From Alphaproteobacteria bacterium (lineage in GTDB: Bacteria > Pseudomonadota > Alphaproteobacteria > Rs-D84), in NCBI GenBank assembly GCA_016285415.1, contig JAEEQU010000010.1, forward strand, positions 1 through 19,016: a stretch of DNA of 19,016 nt. The letters run 5' to 3'. The notes below the pieces were generated by a model, which worked only from the letters and a program-made list of their open reading frames with translations, was not told the origin of the DNA and ran no database searches. Positions 7,201 through 15,643 of the stretch are shown piece by piece. Position 1 is the first letter of the stretch. Each line of letters opens with the position of its first letter. A program made the position numbers and the translations under genes.

Positions 7201-9955
7201 GATTTCACACGATGGGTCTGAAATCACGTTGAACACATCAAATGGTGGGACCTATTATCTGCAAATCATAGATAAAAATGATAATATATTGGCGAACATA
7301 GAATACTTTGTCGCGTCCGATGAAAATGTAGAAATGAAAACGGATGCACATGCCGAATTAAAAATCAAACTTGATGCATCAGAATATAAACCTGGCGACA
7401 CAATAAACATTGGAATTGTTGCACCATATACTGGCACCGGTCTTATTACCATTGAACGTGATAAAGTTTATGCACACGCATGGTTCACGGCGACAACAAC
7501 ATCTTCAACCCAGAAAATCACCCTGCCCGCTGATTTTGAAGGCACCGGTTATGTAAATGTATCGTTTGTTCGTGATATCAACAGCCGCGATATATTTACC
7601 AGTCCATATATCTATTCTGTTGCACCGTTTTCAACAAATCTGGATAAACATAAAATAGATGTCCAATTAAAGACACCTGATGTGATTCGCGACAATAAAT
7701 TAACCATAGATATTGAAACAGATGATAACGCACGCGTTATGCTGTTTGCGGTCAACACTGGGATTTTACAGGTTGCAAAATATACAATTCCGAATCCAAT
7801 CAAACATTTCTTTCAAAAGGCGGCGCTTCAGGTTGAAACATACCAGATATTGTCGCTGTTATTACCAGAATATAACATCTTGCGTGAGGTTGCAAAAACT
7901 GGCGGTGGTGATTTTTCAGAAATCGCCGGTGTTGATACCGCGTTGACCAATCCATTTGAACGCAAGGGTCTGCCACCGGTGGCATTTTATTCGGGCATAA
8001 TTGACACCAAATCTGGTGAACCACAAACCATCAGTTTTGATATTCCTGAATACTTTAACGGTGAATTAAGCGTATATGCGGTCGCCGCAGGAACTGGCCG
8101 CGTTGGGTCTGCACACACATCCAGTGTTGTTCAATCGCCTGTTATTATATCGGTATCATCCCCACTGTTTGTGGCACCAAACGATAAATTTACCATAAAT
8201 ACAATTATCGCAAATCATACCGAAGAATCTGGGACGGATGCAATCGCACGTTGTGATGCATCTGTGTCTGGTCCAATTGTTGCCAAAGATAATACCGCAA
8301 CAACTATGCCTGTTCCCGAAAACACTGAAAAATTGTGGGCATTTAATTTAACTGCATCTGACCAACCTGGTGCCGCCGCAATCAATGTATCAACAACATT
8401 ATTTAATAATCAAAATATTCCAATGGCATCACGGCGTACAACATCCACATTATCTGTCCGTCCGGCAACGACATTAACAACGAATATAAAAACAGGCATG
8501 GTTGACAGTTCCCAAACAACACTGCGCCATCTTGAAACAAATATGTATGATGAAGAACTGACGCGGACACTGTATCTGTCAAACACGCCGGCGATTCTGG
8601 CACGTCCATTGGTTAAATATTTGGATAATTACGAATACACATGCACAGAACAAATGATTTCACGCACAATGCCGTATGTTTTATCGCACAATGATAAATC
8701 AGACGACGCGGTGACCAAGACGATTCAAATGCTGTCCAATCGTCAAAATGATGACGGTTCATTTGGTCTGTGGGCATCGGGGGGACGTTCATACGAAAAC
8801 AGAACGGATGCCACCACGGTTTATATTACGGCATATACACTTAACTTCCTGACACTTGCGCGGCGTGGTGGATTCAATGTTCCACAATCTATGTTCGCGC
8901 GTGGCATAGATTTCCTGCGTGATATTGCCGCACAAAACGCAACCAATGCCACAGACGCATTTGCAAAATCATTTGCGATTTATGTCCTAACACTTAACGA
9001 CTATGTCACAACCAGTTACATAGACGCACTGGAAGAATATGCCAATGCAAACATCAAAAATTGGAAAGAAACTATTATCGGTCCATATATCGCGGCATCT
9101 TATCAAATGTTGAAACAAACCGACAAAGCGCACAACCTTATATCCAAATATCGCACTGGGGCATCTGACCGTCATGCGTATGATTCCCAATTTGATAACA
9201 CGGTTGCAAATGACGCAACATACGCGTTTATCACCGGTCGTTATTTTGATATGAAAACGGATCGCATTGCCAAGAACATTCAAAATTACATCAACGCCGG
9301 AAATTATGATTCATTTACGGCGGCGGCCATCGTTAATGGTATAAATGGTATCGCAATAGATTCAACATTGGACGGCGATATCACTGTATTCGCAAATGAC
9401 GAAAAGATAGAAACAACCACAAACGGCGATTTTATCACGGCCACGATTCCAAATAATGCGACCAAGGTTCGTATAAATTGCGACAAATGTAAATCAAAAA
9501 ACCCAATGTTCTATACATTGTTAACCCAAGGGTTCCCGAAAACAACCGCCGCCGCATCCAACGGCATTGAAATATCAAGACACTATTATGATATGAACGG
9601 CGACGAAATTACACACGGTTCAATTGGCGACATGGTTGATGTTAAAATCAGTGTCCGTACCCGTGGCACAACCAACAATGTTTCCAATGCGGTTATTTCT
9701 GATTTGTTGCCGGGTGGTTTTGTGCCAATATCAGATACATTGTCTGGCGACATGGAATTCAGTGAAATTCGTGAAGACAGAATCCTTGTTTACACATCAC
9801 TGGATCGTACACCACGCACATTTTCATACCGCGCACAATTATCTGTGGCTGGGGAATTTGCGGTTCCACCTATAACCGCCCAAGATATGTATAATCCGGC
9901 GATAAACGCAACCGGTGCCAAGGGGACATTTACGGTATCAAATGCGACGGAATAA
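4259..9955 (+). CDS. Bacterial alpha-2-macroglobulin, thioester type, membrane-anchored
   Basis: The 1898-residue product is a periplasmic protease trap. Bacterial A2Ms are cleaved in a bait region, change shape and bind the protease covalently through a Cys-Gln thioester. Here the motif CTEQ is at residues 1462-1465 (YTCTEQM). Other family marks are the macroglobulin-domain signature YRPGE (669-673), EYKPGD (1042-1047) followed by GLITIERDKVYAHAWF, and the A2M segment ISFDIPEYFNGELSVYAVAA before the thioester domain. After it comes an alpha-helical toroid-like region (FGLWASGGRSYENRTDATTV) and a C-terminal beta domain (DLLPGGF). Residues 12-30 form a membrane anchor preceded by basic residues. 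There is no lipobox Cys, unlike the E. coli lipoprotein YfhM (1653 residues). The ATG at 4259 has GGGGA at good spacing; a TTG at 4244 is less likely. It overlaps pbpC by 14 nt. Confidence 0.95.
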   Translation: MRKVTGRFAIKLLRIVVLLVAVAFVGTLAYNHLFTGNQTITRFDLSVTDGVASKLSADNLVILSDDIPDVNNNREIVSARPLRVSYDIASGPYSTPFREDLTEKDLAKNIRIFPAIRGRWVIDNPFEISFRPEQDWPAATRFNVKIDENLFATDARPNKIRFSFKTAPITAHTDLFNIYPLPGGDKYVVGVAVISFDYPIQTRDFADKALVRLDGRRIDFTVKFDRYMRTAVIRTSPIQIKDEPQTLRLKINRISDADGKSKTDKITEKIIIDSADNFFKVSDFTTITADDKNGNPRQLVLVNMTAAAHRNTNWGRYISAYLLPRNTADEDADAEPHEWADDEITPDVINKAKKINLTHSDFVNPSGVHLYAFSYDVNDNVPRYIYVSIKPGINSANGFTTRNSVAGVMQVAYPKRSVTIAGSGALLSLAGDKQLGIVARGGVETAYVNLYKVESSELNHLITQTYNLFSDLNFRENWTFNAYDMATVFQKKITFSDTSMNHVNYASLNLGEYLDRTYSDKTGIFIVKTSTGNNDDTYSDNRLILLTDLGIIRKINLDRSSAVFVSYLSSGKPAQDVDVTVLGRNGYPIWAGATNADGRVDIPFFSWSEYRNSKEPVAIVARHDSDVSFIPYNADSAQFVEYSKFDIGGAYASTETPLKSFVFSDRGIYRPGEKLNIGAIIENKTFTSVAGIPIKIEISDPRGRTIFDRKISLTADGMIDVMYKLSQDAPLGRYQVGLYTLNGRGRIEDTIGTGNFTVQEFVPDTMKMNATVNKNKGWISPNNITANVSLNNLYGTPATDRRISASASLYPTDFSFDDYRGYKFTPNFIKNGVMSDGFANSSQTFVTDIDNVRTDENGNAVLDIKFDREIPAGTYTLNLKVNGFEAGDGKSIQTIITSRVSNFDYLVGYRTASDLNYVKRNSTHKVKLVAIDNTLTAIDANDLTMKLVRRDNLISLIKDFNNNYKYQTISHDTIVRQSQMGISHDGSEITLNTSNGGTYYLQIIDKNDNILANIEYFVASDENVEMKTDAHAELKIKLDASEYKPGDTINIGIVAPYTGTGLITIERDKVYAHAWFTATTTSSTQKITLPADFEGTGYVNVSFVRDINSRDIFTSPYIYSVAPFSTNLDKHKIDVQLKTPDVIRDNKLTIDIETDDNARVMLFAVNTGILQVAKYTIPNPIKHFFQKAALQVETYQILSLLLPEYNILREVAKTGGGDFSEIAGVDTALTNPFERKGLPPVAFYSGIIDTKSGEPQTISFDIPEYFNGELSVYAVAAGTGRVGSAHTSSVVQSPVIISVSSPLFVAPNDKFTINTIIANHTEESGTDAIARCDASVSGPIVAKDNTATTMPVPENTEKLWAFNLTASDQPGAAAINVSTTLFNNQNIPMASRRTTSTLSVRPATTLTTNIKTGMVDSSQTTLRHLETNMYDEELTRTLYLSNTPAILARPLVKYLDNYEYTCTEQMISRTMPYVLSHNDKSDDAVTKTIQMLSNRQNDDGSFGLWASGGRSYENRTDATTVYITAYTLNFLTLARRGGFNVPQSMFARGIDFLRDIAAQNATNATDAFAKSFAIYVLTLNDYVTTSYIDALEEYANANIKNWKETIIGPYIAASYQMLKQTDKAHNLISKYRTGASDRHAYDSQFDNTVANDATYAFITGRYFDMKTDRIAKNIQNYINAGNYDSFTAAAIVNGINGIAIDSTLDGDITVFANDEKIETTTNGDFITATIPNNATKVRINCDKCKSKNPMFYTLLTQGFPKTTAAASNGIEISRHYYDMNGDEITHGSIGDMVDVKISVRTRGTTNNVSNAVISDLLPGGFVPISDTLSGDMEFSEIREDRILVYTSLDRTPRTFSYRAQLSVAGEFAVPPITAQDMYNPAINATGAKGTFTVSNATE

Positions 9956-12293
9956 AAAATTCTTTACCAAAACAATCTGTATAATTGGCGCATTATTAAT
10001 CGGGTGGGCAATTATCAGATTGTTTTTTGTATCACCACTGCTAGATAATATTTCTTTTTCCCGCGCGTATTATGACCGCAATGGCAAATTATTGCGTATT
10101 ACATTGTCCGCCGATGACAAATACCGAATCTATACGCCACTGACAGAAATCAGCCCGCATATAAAAAATGCTGTTGTTTTATACGAAGACAAACATTTTT
10201 ATCATCACCCTGGCATAAACCCAATCGCATTGGTTCGTGCAATTCGGCAATATGCGTCTGGTACGGCACATCCGGTTGGTGCATCAACAATTACGATGCA
10301 GGTTGCCCGTCTTAAATACGATATAAACAGCAAAACCATAGGCGGAAAATTAACACAAATTGCGGCCGCAATTTACATTGATTTATTCCATTCAAAATCT
10401 GAAATCTTAGAAGCATATTTGAACCTTGCCCCATACGGCGGAAATATAGAAGGCATTGGTGCCGCATCCACAATATATTTTGGGCGACATGCCGCCGACC
10501 TGACCAAGATAGAGGCCATTACATTGGCCACCGTTCCGCAAAACCCGACCAAGCGCGGTCTGAATACGCCCACGGGAATTACAAACATTGCAAATATGCG
10601 ACAAAACCTTGTTGCGCGCTGGATTGCCGAATACCCAAATGATACGAACCTTATAACACTTGCCGATATGCCAATTGAAACCCGCAAAGTAGCCGACCTG
10701 CCCTTTTGGGCACCGCATTTCATAGACAATTTAAACACGCGCAAAATGCCCACAAAAATGTCCGAAATTTACACGACGATTGATATGGGAATTCAATCCA
10801 AATTGGAATCTGCATTGCGGACGGAAATAAACGCACGCAAATCGGTCGGCATAACAAATGCGGCGGCAATTTTGGTAAATTATAAAACGATGGATACATT
10901 GGCATACATCGGTTCTGCCGATTATTACAACCGTGCAATTTATGGTGAAAATGATGGTGTGCGCGCACGGCGCAGTCCTGGTTCAACATTAAAGCCGCTA
11001 ATTTACGCAACCGCCGCCGACCGCGGAATGATTCACGGCATGACACTGTTGCGCGATACCAAGGTTAACTTTGGCGCATACGCCCCAGAAAATTCAGACA
11101 ACGAATTTTATGGCCCGATACTTGCACGTGACGCACTGACCCGATCGCGTAATATTCCCGCGATAAATTTAGTTCGCGACATTGGCATAAATGATTTTTA
11201 TAAAATACTATTAGATTCAGGCGTAACAAATTTAAAATCACCACGACATTACGGTGTGTCGGTCGCACTTGGTGGGGCCGAGGTTTCAATGCTGGAACTA
11301 TCAGACATTTATGCCACGATGGCAAACCTTGGAAATCGGCGACAGGTTAAATTATTGCGCGACGATGACACAAATACTATCACGCAAATTTTATCACCCG
11401 AAGCGTTTTTTATCACACTTGATATGTTGGGACACCAATCGGCACCAAATAATAAATTGCCATTCACAAAAAACTTTCGCCCGCCCCTTAAACACTATTG
11501 GAAGACCGGCACATCATCATCGTATCGTGACGCATGGACGGCAGGAATATTTGGTGATTTTGTTTTAATCGTTTGGGTCGGCAACTTTGATGGCACACCA
11601 AATAACGCGTTCAGTGGCGCACGCGCCGCCGCACCGATATACTTTGCACTTGCGGATGCCATAACAAATTATTACGACGGTATCGGCAAACCAATTCAAG
11701 ACAACAATTTCAAAACCGACGATTTAAATATAATAACCGTGGACATGTGCACCATTGGTGGTGGCATCGCAGGGCCATATTGTCCCAAACGCGAAAAAGC
11801 ATATTTTATCCCAGGTAAATCGCCTATTACACGCAACACAGTTCATCGTATGATAGCAATTGATAATAAAACCGGCCTGCGCGCATGCAAAGCGAACGCC
11901 GAAACAACGCACAACGCGGTTTATGAATTTTGGGATACAGAATACCTTGATTTATTCAAACGTGCGGGAATAAAACGCAACACACCACCAAAATATATGT
12001 CGGGATGCGATATAAACGAAACAAATGACGATACCGTTGCACCGGTAATTTTATACCCAATCCAAGACACCAAAATAGTTATAACATCCGACCAAGATTC
12101 CGAACCGATAAGTTTTGTCGGGCTGGGTGCGACAGACAACGCAAAACTGATTTGGTTTTTAGATGACAAGATTTTAGGTTCAACGCACAATGGCGAAGCA
12201 TTGGAATACAATGTCGCAATGGGCGATCATAAATTAAGTGTCACCGACACATCTGGCACCACAACCGAAATGCATTTCAGCGTGATAAAATAA
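9942..12293 (+). CDS. pbpC: Penicillin-binding protein 1C (bifunctional glycosyltransferase/transpeptidase)
   Basis: The 783-residue product polymerises and cross-links peptidoglycan in the periplasm; E. coli PbpC has 770. A membrane anchor lies at about residues 10-30. The GT51 domain has catalytic Glu82 in YEDKHFYHHPG, then GASTITMQVARL and EAYLNLAPYGGNIEGIGAA. The transpeptidase domain has the nucleophile Ser348 in STLK (348-351), SRN at 402-404 and KTG at 521-523, so all three active-site motifs are intact. The last ~85 residues form a BiPBP_C domain (ILYP...LIWFLDDK...), specific to the PBP1C group. The ATG lies inside the A2M gene, 14 nt before its stop. AAGGGGA is about 15 nt upstream, farther than usual, so translation is probably coupled. 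Pairing with A2M is the conserved arrangement also seen in E. coli. Confidence 0.96.
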   Translation: MRRNKKFFTKTICIIGALLIGWAIIRLFFVSPLLDNISFSRAYYDRNGKLLRITLSADDKYRIYTPLTEISPHIKNAVVLYEDKHFYHHPGINPIALVRAIRQYASGTAHPVGASTITMQVARLKYDINSKTIGGKLTQIAAAIYIDLFHSKSEILEAYLNLAPYGGNIEGIGAASTIYFGRHAADLTKIEAITLATVPQNPTKRGLNTPTGITNIANMRQNLVARWIAEYPNDTNLITLADMPIETRKVADLPFWAPHFIDNLNTRKMPTKMSEIYTTIDMGIQSKLESALRTEINARKSVGITNAAAILVNYKTMDTLAYIGSADYYNRAIYGENDGVRARRSPGSTLKPLIYATAADRGMIHGMTLLRDTKVNFGAYAPENSDNEFYGPILARDALTRSRNIPAINLVRDIGINDFYKILLDSGVTNLKSPRHYGVSVALGGAEVSMLELSDIYATMANLGNRRQVKLLRDDDTNTITQILSPEAFFITLDMLGHQSAPNNKLPFTKNFRPPLKHYWKTGTSSSYRDAWTAGIFGDFVLIVWVGNFDGTPNNAFSGARAAAPIYFALADAITNYYDGIGKPIQDNNFKTDDLNIITVDMCTIGGGIAGPYCPKREKAYFIPGKSPITRNTVHRMIAIDNKTGLRACKANAETTHNAVYEFWDTEYLDLFKRAGIKRNTPPKYMSGCDINETNDDTVAPVILYPIQDTKIVITSDQDSEPISFVGLGATDNAKLIWFLDDKILGSTHNGEALEYNVAMGDHKLSVTDTSGTTTEMHFSVIK

Positions 12294-12402
12294 GTGTTAG
12301 TTGTAAGTGGTCTATGTTAGTGATTGGTTTTCATAATCATGATAAAAACGGTCGCGATTGCGACCGTTTACACTTATAACTAACACCTAACCACTTATAC
12401 TA
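12291..12402. repeat. Stop-anchored palindromic intergenic module, copies 2 and 3
   Basis: The left arm starts at the pbpC stop (TAAGTGTTAGTTGTAAGTGG, plus strand). The right arm, read on the minus strand, starts at the stop of the converging barrel gene (TAGTATAAGTGGTTAGG, then TGTTAGTTATAAGTGT). Between them lies the hairpin with stem AAACGGTCGC. Both arms share the words GTGTTAGTT(G/A)TAAGTG, so the whole 112-bp unit is roughly palindromic. The hairpin plus right arm matches 2165-2221 beside tsf. Confidence 0.65.
12344..12369 (-). terminator. Terminator of the minus-strand exported-protein operon
   Basis: Stem AAACGGTCGC (12346-12355), loop GATT, GCGACCGTTT (12360-12369). On the minus strand it runs into T5 (GTTTTTATC), a good intrinsic terminator. 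On the plus strand ACACTTAT follows, so it would serve pbpC only poorly. Confidence 0.8.
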
Positions 12403-13266
12403 ATCTAACCCGAATTTTGTGATATAGTTAAATGATATACCAATGGTTAAATTACTGCCGTAATGCGATATGTTGCGTTGACGCGCCCGACGATATTGAA
12501 CATATGGCCCCATCGTAAAATCACCCCACAGGTTCGTATCCATACGTGCGGTCACACTTAAATCACGTTTCAAATCTGTTTCCACATAACGTGAATAATC
12601 AAGGTATTCACGATAATATCCATCGGTTGATAATTTTACCCCTTCGCGAACCGTGTATTCTATACGCCAACCAAGTTCTGCCGCCAACTTGCTGACCTGT
12701 TTATGTCCACCGTATGTGAAATCATATTCGTATACGCCCGCCAAGTGCAAATCTTTGATAACTGGCGAATCAAATACCGCGAAACCGGCCATTTCACGCA
12801 AGACCTTTAACCGATGGTCTGAATCATTTGCCGGAACAAATTCTGTTTCGTACGCAGACCGCGCCATTGGACCAAGTTTAAACGAACCATAATCCCAACA
12901 TGCATAATTCAAATTACTGCTCAACAAAATTTTATCAGCACTTTCGTTCACGGTTTTTGGGGAATCGTATGGTTTAACCTCGGTCCGACCATATTCCATA
13001 AACACGCTGTTATCCCAATTAAAGCGGTCATGATTGTATTCCAATGCTGTATCAAATACCCCCTTGATAAATTCTTGGTCGTCGGCACTTAACGCAGAAA
13101 TTGGTGATGCATGATATTCATCAGAATGTTGAACAGCGGTTTTGGACATATCAACACCAATACGACGAATATTTAAAATCAGTTCTTTGCCTTCTAAATC
13201 AACATCACCCGCGAATGCCGTAAGTGGTGCCATCAACGCGCAAATCAATACTGGTAATCTTTTCAT
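12400..13266 (-). CDS. Exported protein, probable outer-membrane beta-barrel
   Basis: The 288-residue product starts at 13266 with GGGGG 7 nt upstream. Residues 1-19 form a signal peptide (MKRLPVLICALMAPLTAFA). The mature part alternates short beta-prone strands: FNWDNSVFMEYGR, ILLSSNLNYACW, FKLGPMARSAYE, LHLAGVYEYDF, TARMDTNLWGDFTMGPYVQYRR, LTIGISFNYITKF. That pattern fits a 10-14-strand barrel with a periplasmic N-terminal segment. The WDN...EYG and strand layout loosely recall DUF3078 proteins, but I cannot confirm it. The C-terminus is FNYITKFGLD, with Phe near but not at the end. It is the last gene of a three-gene unit, 21 bp after its neighbour, and its stop codon lies in the repeat module. 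Function unknown. Confidence 0.8.
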   Translation of the reverse strand: MKRLPVLICALMAPLTAFAGDVDLEGKELILNIRRIGVDMSKTAVQHSDEYHASPISALSADDQEFIKGVFDTALEYNHDRFNWDNSVFMEYGRTEVKPYDSPKTVNESADKILLSSNLNYACWDYGSFKLGPMARSAYETEFVPANDSDHRLKVLREMAGFAVFDSPVIKDLHLAGVYEYDFTYGGHKQVSKLAAELGWRIEYTVREGVKLSTDGYYREYLDYSRYVETDLKRDLSVTARMDTNLWGDFTMGPYVQYRRARQRNISHYGSNLTIGISFNYITKFGLD

Positions 13267-13287
13267 AACAACCCCCATATTGTAAAA

Positions 13288-13896
13288 TTATCTTGAAATA
13301 TACAATGTTCCGTCTTTATCTTTATACCGCCAACCCGCATTTCGCAATGCAATTGTTAACGCGCCACGACGTGCGGTGGCGACACGGAATAAAATCTGAC
13401 CATCGGCAATGGCAATCGTATTTAAATCTATGCCCGCGGCCGCAGCAACATGCCGAACACCCGACCAATCAGACACACGGTTTTCCAAAACCAAAACTAG
13501 CGGAAATGTATCCGATACGGTTTCTTCAACCACCAACCAGTTTTGAACATCGTGCGCCGCCAACCAATTCTTCGCGGCACGACGATTTACCGTCATTGTG
13601 ATTTTCGCAGAATATGTTGTATCAGATGTTTTTTCGCCCGTAATACCCGAACTTGCAATCAGTGGCATTAAACCCGACGCCTTTTCCCCAGATACCGCCA
13701 CACGCAATGCACCGGTATCCGAATATGGCGACAATGTATCAACAATTATTTGGCGCCGCGCCTCGTCAAAGGCCATATTTTTTGCGGTCGCGGCGGTATC
13801 ACTGGTCACATTAACCGATGCCGTTCCGGTTAAATCGGCGCCCATCGCCGCACCGGCCAATAACACCCCCGAACACAAAGCACATAACTTTTTCAT
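13288..13896 (-). CDS. Small exported protein, distant DUF2066/FlgT-N-like features
   Basis: The 202-residue product has a clear signal peptide (MKKLCALCSGVLLAGAAMGA, residues 1-20). The N-terminal part, with TAKNMAFDEARRQIIVDTL and later YSAKITMTVNRRAAKNWL, loosely resembles the helix-strand pattern of DUF2066 and of the FlgT/LPP20 N-terminal domains. That is a pattern impression, not a match. The C-terminal part (GVRHVAAAAGIDL ... ALRNAGWRYKDKDGTLYI) looks like a small alpha/beta domain. Apart from two Cys in the signal peptide there are none. The start at 13896 is preceded by AAGGG about 12 nt upstream. It sits between two probable barrel genes with gaps of 20-21 bp, so it is probably a periplasmic partner. 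Function unknown. Confidence 0.8.
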   Translation of the reverse strand: MKKLCALCSGVLLAGAAMGADLTGTASVNVTSDTAATAKNMAFDEARRQIIVDTLSPYSDTGALRVAVSGEKASGLMPLIASSGITGEKTSDTTYSAKITMTVNRRAAKNWLAAHDVQNWLVVEETVSDTFPLVLVLENRVSDWSGVRHVAAAAGIDLNTIAIADGQILFRVATARRGALTIALRNAGWRYKDKDGTLYISR

Positions 13897-13916
13897 GTAT
13901 TAAATATACCCTTATT

Positions 13917-15545
13917 TTAGAATCTTGCCTGGATACCGACACGCAACCCCATAGATTTATATATAGAATCTATTTCGTTGTCTGTCTTGCAAACCCAACC
14001 CGGACATTTTTCATATTGTTCCACAATATTTGCCGCAGTGGTATCATTTTCTATCATCCACTGTTCAACTTCGCTGGCCGTCCAAGTTGGATTCAACCCT
14101 TGATAGTAATCTAACAATGAATTATAAATATTCATATACCACGCTTCATTCAAGTATGTGGTTGCCTTGCCACCCGACAATGAATAATAATCAAATGTTA
14201 CACCAATTGACAATGCCACAGAATCAGACAATGCGGTCATATAATTTGCCCCCAAACCAACATGCCACGCATCACCAAATCCGCCTTTGTCTTCTACACT
14301 TTTTGAATGTTCCCAATCAGAACGGTATGGTTGGTCGCCGGTTGCGGTGTACATTGGCAATCCCAATTCAAACCTTGCGTTAACCGCATTATTTGCATTG
14401 ATATCATATTCCAAATCCAACGCCACATATGGCCCCATCCACGTTGTTTCATACGAATGGCTAACCCCTGGTAAATAGAACATATATGTTCCATCAACTG
14501 TTACAGCATTTTCACCAGAACCCAACAACCAATAACCTGTCCAACTGCCATCGTCATTGTACAATTTTTCTGCATCCCACAACACGTGTAAATCGCCCAA
14601 TGTAGAACCAGTATAACTTGTTGCGATTACCAGCGGATCACACTGAATTTCATCGCTGCCACTGACCGTTGAACAAGAACCTGTATCAACTGTTAACCCA
14701 TGATCTTTTTTCGTTTCCAATTTATGTTTGAAATAACGATATCCAATTGACTGTGTCATACGTGCCGAACCAATTTGGAACAACCCCGGCAACCCAAATC
14801 CCGCGTGGAAACCGAACATATCGCCACCACTGCTGTTCCCGATGGACAACGAATGGCCATATTGTTCCCCGATATAAGTAAGTTCGCTATCTTGTGTGAT
14901 ATGGTCACCATTAGTATCGTTCCAATCCCACCATTCTGTAACCAAATAACCACCATTTGTGATATCGTCATCAACCATTGTTGAATCACCAAATTGCATA
15001 CCGTATTTCAATCCTGCCTCTACACGCATTGGGGTACTGCCAGCGCTAAAATCATACTTTGCAATTGCATCCAATACGTTCCATCTGATGTTATCATAGT
15101 GCAATTCACTGCCGGCACTATTCATACTAAAATTCCAATTTGCGAATTCATGCGTCAACGTCGCCCCCAGCGTGAATCCTTCTTTTTGGCTACTTTTTCC
15201 TACCTGGCGTGTGGTCTGCTGTTGTTGCGAATTAACCCCCGTAACACGTGTATAATTCTGATAACTTCCACCGACATAAGCATTGTTGTTTGGTACAACA
15301 CCTGTACGTGTACGGCTGTATGTCGTATCACGCGAATATGTCGTGTTTGTTGTATTATATGCGCCATTATTATATGCCGCATTTTGTTGTGGCCGTGCGA
15401 CATATCCGTTCATGTTGTAATTATAGTTATTTCGTTGTGGCGACGTGTAATTTCCGTTGTAATATGTCCCAGCAGCATACAGCATTTCTGGCAAAAACGC
15501 GACCACGGCAAACTTTAAAATCAAAGAATAAAATTTATTTTGCAT
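13917..15545 (-). CDS. Outer-membrane beta-barrel protein with Asn/Gln/Tyr-rich N-terminal segment
   Basis: The 542-residue product starts at 15545 with GGAG 6 nt upstream; an ATG at 15557 lies within that ribosome-binding site and was rejected. Signal peptide: MQNKFYSLILKFAVVAFLPEMLYA (two parts, residues 1-24). Residues 25-120 are low complexity, rich in Asn, Tyr, Gln and Thr (for example NNYNYNMNGY and SQQQQTTRQ). A barrel follows from about 125 (GFTLGATLTHEF, WNVLDAIAKYDF, VEAGLKYGMQFG) and ends GLRVGIQARF, with the terminal Phe typical of BAM-inserted proteins. Four Cys lie in two predicted loops (SCSTVSGSDEIQC, KCPGWVC) and may form disulfides. First gene of the three-gene unit. Passenger or ligand unknown. 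Confidence 0.85.
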   Translation of the reverse strand: MQNKFYSLILKFAVVAFLPEMLYAAGTYYNGNYTSPQRNNYNYNMNGYVARPQQNAAYNNGAYNTTNTTYSRDTTYSRTRTGVVPNNNAYVGGSYQNYTRVTGVNSQQQQTTRQVGKSSQKEGFTLGATLTHEFANWNFSMNSAGSELHYDNIRWNVLDAIAKYDFSAGSTPMRVEAGLKYGMQFGDSTMVDDDITNGGYLVTEWWDWNDTNGDHITQDSELTYIGEQYGHSLSIGNSSGGDMFGFHAGFGLPGLFQIGSARMTQSIGYRYFKHKLETKKDHGLTVDTGSCSTVSGSDEIQCDPLVIATSYTGSTLGDLHVLWDAEKLYNDDGSWTGYWLLGSGENAVTVDGTYMFYLPGVSHSYETTWMGPYVALDLEYDINANNAVNARFELGLPMYTATGDQPYRSDWEHSKSVEDKGGFGDAWHVGLGANYMTALSDSVALSIGVTFDYYSLSGGKATTYLNEAWYMNIYNSLLDYYQGLNPTWTASEVEQWMIENDTTAANIVEQYEKCPGWVCKTDNEIDSIYKSMGLRVGIQARF

Positions 15546-15573
15546 TCTTTTCTCCATCCTATATATCAGACAT

Positions 15574-15602
15574 ATTTTATCACAAATTTATTGAAAAAAA
15601 AA
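15574..15602 (-). promoter_or_regulatory. Candidate promoter of the exported-protein operon
   Basis: On the minus strand an extended -10 TGATAAAAT (core TAAAAT at 15574-15579) lies 28 nt upstream of the start codon. The -35 region at 17-nt spacing is only a T-run; TTGTTT fits at 20-nt spacing. The string equals the extended -10 proposed at 254-262. It overlaps the divergent tRNA promoter. Confidence 0.4.
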
Positions 15603-15618
15603 CAATATTGTGTAAAAT
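15591..15618 (+). promoter_or_regulatory. tRNA-Leu promoter
   Basis: TTGAAA (15591-15596), 16 nt, TAAAAT (15613-15618). The predicted start, near 15625, is about 20 nt before the mature tRNA. Confidence 0.6.
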
Positions 15619-15643
15619 AGCACCAGTTTTGAATAAACCATGT

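Noticed and set aside
13240..13266. Possible lipobox (LIC) in the signal peptide of the 288-residue barrel protein
   Set aside because: Ile precedes Cys9, which does not fit the lipobox, and a normal signal peptidase I site TAFA follows.
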